In this document: positions 1 through 6,742 of the stretch, piece after piece | How the letters are laid out: every line of letters begins with the position of its first letter | Position numbering within the stretch: the first letter of the stretch is position 1 | Assembly (NCBI GenBank): GCA_038133505.1 | Contig: JAYPTI010000066.1 | Coordinates: 1-16,637 of the forward strand | Length of the DNA stretch: 16,637 nt | Direction of reading: 5' to 3' | From: JAYQUR01 sp038133505 | GTDB lineage: Bacteria > Pseudomonadota > Alphaproteobacteria > MPNO01 > UBA830 | The notes under the pieces: model-generated | Told to the model about the DNA's origin: nothing | The model's database searches: none | The model's input: the letters and a program-made list of their open reading frames with translations, nothing else | Position numbers and translations under genes: made by a program

Positions 1-1087
1 GCGCGACGATGACGAGAAGCCCCGACGGCTCCATGAACTGGCCGCCGATCAGCAGCAGGACGTTGACGACCACCAGGAACATAACCGGCCCGAGGCCGGC
101 CGCGAGCATCGCCTCGGCAACCGCCTGAGGGATCCGCTCCTCGGTGAGCACGTGCTTCAGGATCAGCGCGTTCGCGATGATGAACATCAGCATGATCGTC
201 AGCTTGCCCGCTTCGAACAGGGTCTTCTTCGTGTCCGGATGCCACAGCACCTCGACGATCCCGAAGACGACGTTGCGGGCGCGCGAGCCGGTATCGGCGA
301 ACGGGCCCATGTCGCGATAGACGAAGTTCGCGATGACGAACGCATAGACGGCGGCGACCGCGGCGGCCTCCGTCGGCGTGAAGATGCCGCCGTAGATGCC
401 GCCCAGGATGATGACGATCAGCAGCAGACCCCAGAACGCGTCGGTAGCCGCAGACCAGAGCTCGCCCCAGCCGGCCCATTCCTGCTTCGGCAGGCCGCGG
501 AAACGGGCGACGGCGTAGATGCCCGCCATCAGCATCAGGCCCGCGACGATGCCGGGGATGACGCCGGCGAGGAACATCCGGCCGACCGAGACGTCGGTGG
601 CCGCCGCGTAGACGACCATCACGATGGACGGCGGGATCAGAATGCCGAGCGTGCCGGCGTTGCAGATCACGCCGGCGGCGAAATCGCGCGTGTAGCCGAC
701 CTCGCGCATGCCTGCGATCACAATCGAACCGATAGCGACGACGGTGGCCGGCGACGAGCCCGACAGCGCCGCGAACATCATGCAGGCGAACACGGACGCG
801 ATGGCGAGGCCGCCGCGCACGTGCCCGACGAGCGCGATGGCGAACCGTATGATCCGGCGCGCGACGCCGCCCGTCGACATGAACGAAGAAGCGAGAATGA
901 AGAACGGAATGGCGAGCAGGGTGTAGTGTCCCTCGAACGCCTGGAACAGCGTTCCCGCGATGGAGGCGAGCGAGCCGTCCGAATAGAGCAGAAGGAAACA
1001 GATGCTCGACAGGCCGAGCGAGACGGCGACCGGCACGCCGATCGCCATGAGGCCGATGACGAGTCCGAAGAGAAGCGCGACTTCCAT
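1..1087 (-). CDS. dctM: TRAP transporter large permease DctM (C-terminus beyond the left edge)
   Basis: This is the large membrane subunit of a tripartite ATP-independent periplasmic (TRAP) transporter, which couples substrate uptake to an ion gradient in the inner membrane. My translation from the ATG at 1087-1085 stays open to the window edge, giving 362 codons of an expected total of about 430-460. Hydrophobic segments alternate with short loops, starting with MEVALLFGLVIGLMAIGVPV. The family hallmark GGIFTPTEAAA lies about two-thirds of the way along, and ALSGSSPATVVAIGS and LGILIPPSIVMVVYAA are also typical of DctM. A longer polar loop (WHPDTKKTLFEAGK) follows the hallmark. A GGGAGG ribosome site sits just upstream inside the end of dctQ. 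The dctQ stop is only 3 nt from this start, so the two are probably translationally coupled. The TRAP family is near certain; the substrate is inferred only from DctP. Confidence 0.95.
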   Translation of the reverse strand, partial: MEVALLFGLVIGLMAIGVPVAVSLGLSSICFLLLYSDGSLASIAGTLFQAFEGHYTLLAIPFFILASSFMSTGGVARRIIRFAIALVGHVRGGLAIASVFACMMFAALSGSSPATVVAIGSIVIAGMREVGYTRDFAAGVICNAGTLGILIPPSIVMVVYAAATDVSVGRMFLAGVIPGIVAGLMLMAGIYAVARFRGLPKQEWAGWGELWSAATDAFWGLLLIVIILGGIYGGIFTPTEAAAVAAVYAFVIANFVYRDMGPFADTGSRARNVVFGIVEVLWHPDTKKTLFEAGKLTIMLMFIIANALILKHVLTEERIPQAVAEAMLAAGLGPVMFLVVVNVLLLIGGQFMEPSGLLVIVA

Positions 1088-1090
1088 CGA

Positions 1091-1705
1091 TCAGGCCTCC
1101 CGCCGGGCGGTTTCGACGCTTTCCTCGGCCTCATGAGAGGCGACGAGCGTCGCGGCTTCGCCGCGCGCGATGCGCACGCCGGCCTGCAGAAAACGGAACG
1201 TCAGCAGGAACATGCTGAGCGGGAGAACGAAGTAGGGGATGAAGCGCGGCAGCTTGTCGTACTTCTCGCCGTAGTTCATCCAGTCGGACAGAAACTGCAG
1301 GAACCCGGGCATAGGTATGTCGTTCACGATCAGGAAGGTCCGCGTCGATGCGGACGGGTACCAGTACTGCCAGCTGCCGATCAGCATCAGTACGCTGAAG
1401 ACTAGGCAGCAGGCGACGGAGGCGAGCCCCAGCGCCTTGCGGCTGCCGGGACCGACGCGGACGACCAGCATGTCGACGCCGAGATGCAGCGTCTTCTTGA
1501 CGCCGTAGGAGGCGCCGAGCAGCACCAGCCAGGCGAACAGGAAGACCGTCGTCTCGAGCGCCCACAGGATGTTGTCGTTGAAGATGTAGCGCGCAATCAC
1601 GTTGGCGAACGTGATCACGGTCATCAGCCCCAGCAGGACGGCGATCAGGGTTTCCTCGATCCCGTCCGACCATGAGCGCGGGCCGGCTTGAGAATTGTCC
1701 GACAT
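1091..1705 (-). CDS. dctQ: TRAP transporter small permease DctQ
   Basis: This 204-residue protein is the small membrane subunit of the TRAP transporter; it pairs with DctM and helps receive the substrate-loaded binding protein. Four hydrophobic segments are visible: about residues 14-36 (ending in ANVIARYIF), 43-62 (LETTVFLFAWLVLLGASYGV), 88-108, and near 155-172 (FVLPLSMFLLTFRFLQAG). The sequence NVIARYIFN...LWALETTVFLFAWL followed by GASYGVKKTLHLGVD is the classic DctQ signature. The loop between the third and fourth segments is somewhat long. The ATG at 1705 is preceded by a GGAGG, which supports this start. It lies between dctP and dctM on the same strand, as usual for dctPQM operons. Confidence 0.95.
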   Translation of the reverse strand: MSDNSQAGPRSWSDGIEETLIAVLLGLMTVITFANVIARYIFNDNILWALETTVFLFAWLVLLGASYGVKKTLHLGVDMLVVRVGPGSRKALGLASVACCLVFSVLMLIGSWQYWYPSASTRTFLIVNDIPMPGFLQFLSDWMNYGEKYDKLPRFIPYFVLPLSMFLLTFRFLQAGVRIARGEAATLVASHEAEESVETARREA

Positions 1706-1767
1706 GCCCCGTTGCCTCCGAACAGTTTTATCGTCGCTGCGCTTCTTAGCGGGCGCGGTCGATGAAG

Positions 1768-1800
1768 GACCCGCGGCCGGTCGGAACCGGCCGCGGGGTC
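1768..1800 (-). promoter_or_regulatory. Strong inverted repeat between dctP and dctQ
   Basis: The two arms GACCCGCGGCCGGT and ACCGGCCGCGGGGTC pair over 14 bp with one bulged base and a four-base loop. In the direction of transcription (minus) it is not followed by a run of T, so it does not look like a simple Rho-independent terminator. It sits 27 nt after the dctP stop and 62 nt before the dctQ start. Hairpins at this place in transporter operons commonly protect the binding-protein mRNA or cause partial termination, giving more binding protein than permease. That role is an inference here; the hairpin itself is directly visible. Confidence 0.6.
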
Positions 1801-1827
1801 GTCGTCAGAATGCGATCGTAAAGGCGA

Positions 1828-2832
1828 TCAGCTGCCGCCGTTCGATGCGAGCGCCGCCTTGATCATGTCGTCGCCGATGCCGTCCTCGAACTTCTTCCAG
1901 ACGGGTTTCATCGCCGCGACCCAGGCAGCGCGCTGCTCGGGCGTGAGCTTGCGGATCGTGCCGCCGGCCTTGAGGATATTCTGCCTCGCGGCTTCGTTCA
2001 CGGCGGAGGATTCCTTGTTCCGGGCCTCCGTGACTTCCCTGATGATCGTCGCCAGCTTGTTGCGGACGTCGGGCTTGAGGCCGTCCCACCACTTGGAGCC
2101 GGTCACGACGAGATAGTCGATGATGCCGTGGTTGGTCTCGGTCACGCCGTCCTGCACTTCGAAGAACTTGCGGCCGTAGATGTTCGACCAGGTGTTCTCC
2201 TGGCCGTCGACGACCTTGGTCTGCAGAGCGCCGTACACTTCGCTGAACGCCATTTTCTGCGGGTTGGCCTTGAGCTGCTGGAACTGGGCCACCAGCACGT
2301 CCGACTGCTGGACGCGGAACTTGAGGCCCGCGGCGTCTTCCGGCTTCACCAGCGGCTTGCTGGCCGACATCTGCTTCATGCCGTTGTGCCAGAACGCCAG
2401 ACCCTGAAGACCGCGGCGCTTCATCGAATCCTTCATCTTCTGGCCCGCGGGCGAGTTCTGGAAGCGGTCGACCGCGTTGACGTCGTTGAACAGGAACGGC
2501 AGGTCGAATATCCGGAAGACCTTCGTGAACTGCTCGAACTTCGACAGCGACGGCGCGGCCAGCTGGATATCGTTGTTGAGGAGAGCCTCCATCGCCTTGT
2601 CGTCGTTGTAGAGGCTCGAGTTCGGATAGACGGTCATGCAGGCGACGCCGTTCATCTCCTTGTTGACCCGCTCGGCGACGAGGGCCGCGGCGATGCCTTT
2701 CGGATGCTTCACGGCATTCGTGACGTGGCTGAACTTGATGTGCATCTCGCCCGGATCGCAGTTCGCGAGGGCCGGGGTGGCGAGAGCCGCCAGCGACGCG
2801 CCGGCAAGCGCGCCTACGATGATCTTGTGCAT
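1828..2832 (-). CDS. dctP: TRAP transporter substrate-binding protein DctP (C4-dicarboxylate type)
   Basis: This 334-residue periplasmic protein captures the substrate and delivers it to DctQM. A signal peptide covers residues 1-23 (hydrophobic core then ATPALA, cleavage before N24). The segment KFRVQQSDVL at 171-180 carries the conserved carboxylate-binding arginine (R173). QENTWSNIY at 211-219 and ETNHGIIDY at 232-240 closely resemble the DctP proteins for malate, succinate and fumarate, so a C4-dicarboxylate or similar organic acid is the best guess. C25 and C65 are the only cysteines I noted in the mature N-terminal part and could form a disulfide. An AGGGAG ribosome site precedes the ATG. 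The gene heads the dctP-dctQ-dctM operon. The family is certain and the substrate moderately supported. Confidence 0.95.
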   Translation of the reverse strand: MHKIIVGALAGASLAALATPALANCDPGEMHIKFSHVTNAVKHPKGIAAALVAERVNKEMNGVACMTVYPNSSLYNDDKAMEALLNNDIQLAAPSLSKFEQFTKVFRIFDLPFLFNDVNAVDRFQNSPAGQKMKDSMKRRGLQGLAFWHNGMKQMSASKPLVKPEDAAGLKFRVQQSDVLVAQFQQLKANPQKMAFSEVYGALQTKVVDGQENTWSNIYGRKFFEVQDGVTETNHGIIDYLVVTGSKWWDGLKPDVRNKLATIIREVTEARNKESSAVNEAARQNILKAGGTIRKLTPEQRAAWVAAMKPVWKKFEDGIGDDMIKAALASNGGS

Positions 2833-2913
2833 TCGGTATCTCCCTAATCAGTCGTTTTTGGTCGTCCAAGCAGAACGCTCTATTGCAGCGCCGGGCCGCA
2901 ACCATGCGAATTT

Positions 2914-2951
2914 GCGACCGTCGTATGCAATATCGCCACAACTATAGCAAG
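2914..2951 (-). promoter_or_regulatory. Possible sigma-70-type promoter for dctPQM
   Basis: On the minus strand TTGCTA, 17 bases, then CATACG gives a weak match to -35 and -10 boxes about 80 nt upstream of the dctP start. It lies directly after the flhA terminator, in the only intergenic space available for a dctP promoter. The match is imperfect and could be chance. Confidence 0.25.
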
Positions 2952-2973
2952 GAAAACGCGCCGTCGCGCGTTT
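2951..2973 (-). terminator. Rho-independent terminator after flhA
   Basis: On the minus strand AAACGCGC, a GACG loop and GCGCGTTT form a perfect 8-bp stem, and the right arm runs into TTTTCC. It begins 34 nt past the flhA stop codon and ahead of the dctP promoter region, so it separates the flagellar transcript from the TRAP operon. Confidence 0.7.
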
Positions 2974-3006
2974 CGAATTGTCACAGATTCGGCGGCAGCG
3001 CGGGGC

Positions 3007-5166
3007 TCAGATGGTACCCAGCGTCTTGATCTTGACCTTGGGATGGATCTCGTTCTGGGACAGAACCGTGGTGGTGGGGCGGAAACGCTCGATGATCGAG
3101 CGCACGTAGGGCCGCAGCGCGGGGCTGGTCAGCAGGGCGGGCATCTCGCCCATCATCGCATGACGGTCGAAGGTCTCGCGGACCGCGCCGATGAATTCCT
3201 GCAGGCGGCTCGGCGCCATCGAAAGCTAGATGTCGTCGCCGTTGCCGATGAGCGACTCCGCGAAGGACTGCTCCCAATCGGGCGACAGGGTCACCAGCGG
3301 CACGTAGCCGGCGTCGTTCACCGCCGAGTGGCTGATCTGACGCGACAGCCGCGCCCGGACGTGCTCGGTGATCAGCACCGGATTCTGGGTGAAGCCGGTC
3401 GCTTCGGAAATGCCCTCGAGGATCGTCGGAAGGTCGCGCACCGAAATGCGCTCCTGCAGCAGGTTCTTGAGGACGCGTTGGACGCCGCCGACCGATATCT
3501 GGTTGGGTATCAAATCCTCGACGAGCTTCGCCTGCTCGTGATCCAGCTCGTCCAGGAGCTTCTGCGTCTCGGCATAGGACAGGAGCTCGGCGATGTTGTC
3601 CTTGATGATCTCGGTCAGGTGCGTCGTGACCACCGTCGCCGGGTCGACGACGGTATAGCCGCGGAAATTGGCTTCCTCGCGGGAGCCTTCCGGCACCCAC
3701 ATGGCGGGCAGGCCGAACGTGGGCTCGATCGTCTCCTCGCCGGGCAGCTCGATCTTGTCGCCGCGCGGGTCCATCACCAGCAGGCTGTTGGGCCGAACCT
3801 CGCCCTGGCCGGCCTCGATCTCCTTGATGTGGATCGAATAGCTGTTGGCCGGAAGCTGCATGTTGTCCTGGATGCGGACCGACGGCATGACGAAGCCCAT
3901 CTCGTTCGCGAGCTGGCGGCGGAGGCCCTTGATCTGGTCGGTCAGGAGCGCGCCGCCCGGCGCGTTCACCATCGCCAGCAGGCCGTATCCCAGCTCGATC
4001 CGGATATCGTCGAGCTGCAGCGCCGACGAGATCGGCTCCTCGGGCGGCGGCGGCAGGGCCGCTTGCTGGGACGCCTGGCTTTCGGCCGCCCGGTTGGTCT
4101 GCTTTCGCCCCGCGGCATAGGCGAGCCCGCCGGTGACGCCGGCGATGCCCAGGAGCGGCAGCATCGGAATGCCCGGGAGGAGGGCGAGTGCCGCCATCAG
4201 GAAGGAGCTGAGGCCCAGCGCGCTCGGATAACCGCCGAGCTGTCCGAAGACCGCCTTGTCGGCGGAGCCGACCGAGGCCGATTTGGAGACCAGCATGCCC
4301 GCGGCGGTCGAGACGATCAGCGCCGGGATCTGGCTGACGAGGCCGTTGCCGACGGTCAGCATCGTGTAGGCCTGGGAGGCGTCGCCGAGCGACATGTCCT
4401 TCTGCGCCACGCCGATGATGATGCCGCCGACGACGTTGATCAGGGTGATGATCAGACCGGCGACCGCGTCGCCGCGGACGAACTTCGCGGCGCCGTCCAT
4501 GGCGCCGAAGAAGTTGCTCTCGTCCTCCAGTTCCTTGCGGCGCTTCTTCGCTTCGCCCTCGTCGATGAGGCCGGCCGACAGATCGGCGTCGATCGCCATC
4601 TGCTTGCCCGGCATCGCATCGAGGGAGAAGCGCGCGGCGACTTCCGCGATGCGGCCCGAGCCCTTGGTGATGACGACGAAGTTCACCAGCACCAGGAATG
4701 CGAAGACGATGATGCCGATGACGAAGTTGCCGCCCATGACGAAGCCGCCGAACGCCTCGATCACGGAGCCGGCGGCCGCCGTTCCTTCGTGACCGTTCGA
4801 CAGGATCAGGCGCGTGGACGCGAGGTTGAGCGCCAGTCTCAGGACGGTGGCGATCAGCAGGATCGTCGGAAACGAATTGAAGTCGAGCGCCCGGTTGATG
4901 AACATCACCGTCATCAGGATCAGCACCGACAGCGTGATCGAGATCGCGAGCGAGAAATCCAGCAGCCATTTCGGCATCGGCAGGATCAGCACGACCAGGA
5001 GGCAGACGAGACCCAGCGCGAGCGCGATGTCGCCGCGCTTGGTCAGCGCCGCGACCGGCGCGAAACGGACCGAAAAGCCGGGACCAGCCGCCGTGGCGGT
5101 GCCGTCGATTGTTACGCCGCTTCCCTCCGCCGGCGCGGCGGGTGCATCGACGGAGGCCTCAGCCAT
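3007..5166 (-). CDS. flhA: Flagellar export gate protein FlhA, interrupted by an in-frame amber codon
   Basis: FlhA is the large inner-membrane subunit of the flagellar type III export gate; its cytoplasmic ring docks chaperone-substrate complexes. The frame from the ATG at 5166 encodes 646 residues, then TAG (3226-3228), then 72 further residues in the same frame (LSMAPSRLQEF... to KIKTLGTI), giving 719 codons, a normal FlhA length. The FHIPEP signature RLALNLASTRLIL is at 110-122, followed by membrane segments and the cytoplasmic motif AARFSLDAMPGKQMAIDADL at about 177-196. The first 40 residues are a low-complexity extension. In relatives the position of the stop is usually Gln (xQLAMAPS), so a CAG to TAG change explains it. 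A product ending there lacks the last part of the cytoplasmic domain, including subdomain 4 elements. Either a nonsense mutation or a base error is possible. It lies 38 nt after flbD. Confidence 0.93.
3226..3228 (-). other. In-frame TAG within flhA
   Basis: The minus strand reads ATC TAG CTT TCG ATG GCG at this point, with FlhA homology continuous in one frame on both sides. There is no insertion or deletion; a single C to T change from CAG would create it. No ribosome-binding site precedes the downstream ATG at 3219, so a separate restart is unlikely. TAG serves as the ordinary stop of csrA, flgB, flgC, fliR and others here, which argues against amber recoding. Confidence 0.9.
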
Positions 5167-5204
5167 GTCGGTTCAACTCCGGTGACTCCGCGTTCCTCTG
5201 CCGG

Positions 5205-5870
5205 TCAGTACGCCAGCCTGCCGACCTCGCCCGGCAGGGGCACGTCGACGCCGTCTTCCGTGTACTGCTTGAGCTTGTTGCGCAGCGTCCGGATCGAGAT
5301 GCCGAGGATATTGGCGGCGTGCGTCCGGTTGCCGAGGCAGTGATAGAGCGTGTCGATGATCAGATCGCGTTCCACGTCGGCGACCGTCCGGCCGACGAGC
5401 GCCCGAACCGTCGTGCCGTCCGCTTCCATCGCCGCGTCATCGCCCATCGGGCCGGCGGCGGCCGCGGCCGAGGCCGGGCTCTCCTCGGTATTGGAGAGGA
5501 TGATCGCATCGGGGCCGATCGTGTCCGGGCCGGCGAGGAGGACGGCGCGGTGCATCGTGTTTTCGAGTTCGCGCACGTTGCCCCGCCAGACATGGCCTTT
5601 TAGCTTCTGCATCGCATTGTCGGACAGCGGTTTGACGGCGACGTCGTTCGCATCCGAGTATTTTCGGATGAAGTGGTCGGCCAGAAGCGCTATGTCGGCC
5701 GGCCGCTCCCTCAAGGGCGGCAGCTGCAGATTGATGACGTTGAGCCGGAACAGCAGATCCTCGCGGAAGGTGCCCTTGCGCACCTCCGCCTCGAGGTCGC
5801 GGTTCGAGGTCGCGAGCAGGCGGATGTCGACCTTGATCGGCGTCGATCCGCCGACCCGGTCGATCCGCCG
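5205..5870 (-). pseudogene. flbD: C-terminal half of sigma-54 flagellar activator FlbD (5' end missing)
   Basis: FlbD is an NtrC-type activator that drives sigma-54 transcription of flagellar genes. Only about 221 codons remain of the usual 450 or so. The remnant starts with RRIDRVGGSTPIKVDIRLL and includes sensor I (ATSNRDL), the arginine-finger segment FREDLLFRLNV, sensor II (WRGNVRELEN) and a Fis-type helix-turn-helix near the end (NRTHAANILGISIRTLRNKL). The receiver domain, Walker A, GAFTGA loop and Walker B are all absent. Directly upstream, the sequence becomes the 5' end of fliP in another frame. The only nearby initiation codon in frame is a GTG at 5783, which would make a fragment without ATPase or sigma-54 contacts. 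It could at most bind DNA. Placement just ahead of flhA matches other Alphaproteobacteria. FlbD identity is strong; naming it FlbD rather than FleQ or FlrC rests on context. Confidence 0.85.
5855..5870 (-). other. fliP::flbD junction, read canonically in two frames
   Basis: On the minus strand this 16-nt stretch (CGGCGGATCGACCGGG) reads in the FliP frame as part of GSGGSTG, the glycine-rich segment after the FliP signal peptide. One base over, it reads as RRIDRV of the FlbD AAA+ domain. Upstream matches only FliP, downstream only FlbD. The breakpoint is therefore somewhere within this stretch, and both parent genes may have carried the same short sequence. The shared extent is inferred from protein conservation, not from the intact parent genes. 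Confidence 0.75.
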
Positions 5871-5989
5871 CTGCCGAAATCGAGCGAGAAGGTCTGCGCG
5901 ACGGCCGGCGCGGCGACGACCCCGGTGACGAAACAGGCGCCGAAGGTCAGGGCGGCGAGGAGGGTGCGTCGTTTCATCGGGTGTTTCAT
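5855..5989 (-). pseudogene. fliP: 5' fragment of flagellar export protein FliP
   Basis: FliP forms the core of the export channel with FliQ and FliR. Only the first 45 or so of about 250 codons are present: a cleavable signal peptide (MKRRTLLAAL...APAVAQ), then TFSLDFGSGGSTG, which fits the mature FliP N-terminus of Alphaproteobacteria. All four membrane helices are missing. The ATG at 5989 overlaps the fliO stop as ATGA; a second ATG at 5977 is equally plausible. After the junction the frame runs out of phase through flbD to a stop at 5711, predicting a 92-residue product with an unrelated arginine- and serine-rich tail. Identification rests on the short match plus position right after fliO. 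Confidence 0.8.
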
Positions 5990-6288
5990 TCGGGCTGTTT
6001 TCCGGGGGACGCCGCGTCGGAAGGCGGCTCGATGCCGCTTTCGATCAGGAGGTCGGCGGACGGACCGATCAGAACCAGATGTTCCCGGTCGTCCCGGCGC
6101 AGCAGGACCGCGCGATGGCGCGCGTCGATGGTCGCAACCTCGACGACGCCGAGGCGCCGCTGTCCGCCGCGAACCTGAGGCGCCCGTGTGCCGAAGCCGA
6201 ACCGCCGCGCGAGCCATGTCGCCAGCCCGATCAGCGCCAGAACGAAGACCAGCGCCGCTGCGAAACGAAGATAGTTTTCGAGATCCAT
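5986..6288 (-). CDS. fliO: Flagellar biosynthesis protein FliO
   Basis: FliO is a small inner-membrane protein that assists assembly or stability of the FliP ring during export-gate formation. The 100-residue product has one membrane helix at about residues 7-25 (LRFAAALVFVLALIGLATWLA), then a basic stretch and a compact cytoplasmic domain. That domain, with RRLGVVEVATIDARHRAVLLRRDDREHLVLIG, is the usual FliO pattern. The C-terminus is short and proline-rich. It overlaps the fliP start (ATGA), and the small protein upstream ends 17 nt before its ATG, so all are one transcript. The gene looks intact, unlike its neighbour fliP. Confidence 0.9.
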   Translation of the reverse strand: MDLENYLRFAAALVFVLALIGLATWLARRFGFGTRAPQVRGGQRRLGVVEVATIDARHRAVLLRRDDREHLVLIGPSADLLIESGIEPPSDAASPGKQPE

Positions 6289-6305
6289 GGAGCCTGGACC
6301 GTCCC

Positions 6306-6659
6306 CTAGCGGTGGCCGCGCGGCCGATACGCGCTGAGCGCCTGTCGGCGCTGTCCGGCGCCCTTCAGCGCACCGCTCAGTTCCTGGTGCTGGGCCGTCA
6401 TTTCGTCGGTCAACGCATTCAGCGAGTCGATCAGGCCGGCGAGCCGAAGTTTCGTGTTCTGCCGGTCGCCGGGCGGAACGTCGCCGATCATGCCGCAGGC
6501 ATGTTCGACATGTTCCTCGAGTCCCTTCAGATCGATGATCGTGCCCTGACGCAACAGGGTTCGGGCGGCTTCGATGGCGGACGTGGCCTGGTCGAGCGCG
6601 GTACGGATCGCGCCCGGATTTCCGGCGCCGCGGCCGGAAGCCGATGGGGTGTCGTTCAC
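6306..6659 (-). CDS. Small helical protein of the flagellar cluster, function unknown
   Basis: I do not recognise a characterised family. The 117-residue product starts at a GTG preceded by GGGAA, with no in-frame ATG that would make a sensible alternative. It has no signal peptide or membrane helix. The first 15 residues are flexible. The rest is predicted to be two or three long amphipathic helices separated by a PPGDR turn, with a short basic tail (AYRPRGHR). Size, helical content and position just upstream of fliO suggest a FlgN- or FliT-like export chaperone or another flagellar accessory factor. This is an inference from shape and neighbours only. It begins 83 nt after the amidohydrolase, beyond a possible terminator, so it may be the first flagellar gene of this segment. 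Confidence 0.75.
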   Translation of the reverse strand: MNDTPSASGRGAGNPGAIRTALDQATSAIEAARTLLRQGTIIDLKGLEEHVEHACGMIGDVPPGDRQNTKLRLAGLIDSLNALTDEMTAQHQELSGALKGAGQRRQALSAYRPRGHR

Positions 6660-6705
6660 GGCAGATTCCCGCTGGTCGTTATGAGGGAATTCTTGCCGCC
6701 TATGG

Positions 6706-6736
6706 TTAAAAAATGCTGAAGAACCGACCGTGTCGG
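6706..6736 (-). terminator. Possible weak terminator after the amidohydrolase gene
   Basis: On the minus strand CCGAC-ACG-GTCGG forms a 5-bp GC-rich stem starting 7 nt past the amidohydrolase stop. It is followed by TTCTTC and, a few bases on, six T residues. The stem is short and the main T tract is offset, so efficiency would be low at best. It marks the border between the metabolic pair and the flagellar genes. Confidence 0.35.
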
Positions 6737-6742
6737 CGCAAT

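Noticed and set aside
152..1405. 417-residue plus-strand open frame over dctM and dctQ
   Set aside because: It is antisense to clear TRAP permease genes and has a low-complexity charged composition without any domain.
3007..3219. A separate 70-residue gene downstream of flhA
   Set aside because: It is in frame with flhA behind a single TAG, matches the FlhA C-terminus, and has no ribosome site before its ATG.
3226..3228. Amber recoding (pyrrolysine or suppressed stop) in flhA
   Set aside because: TAG is the normal stop of csrA, the FAD oxidoreductase, the 6306-6659 protein, flgB, flgC and fliR in this window, and no pyrrolysine genes are present. A mutation or base error is simpler.
3043..5343. 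Long plus-strand open frame antisense to flhA
   Set aside because: It mirrors the codon bias of flhA in GC-rich DNA. Its product is a mixture of Arg, His, Asp and Gln without domain motifs, while the minus strand encodes a clear FlhA.
5711..5989. A FliP-FlbD fusion protein
   Set aside because: The two halves are in different frames. Translation from the fliP start leaves FlbD out of phase and stops at 5711, so no fusion would be made.
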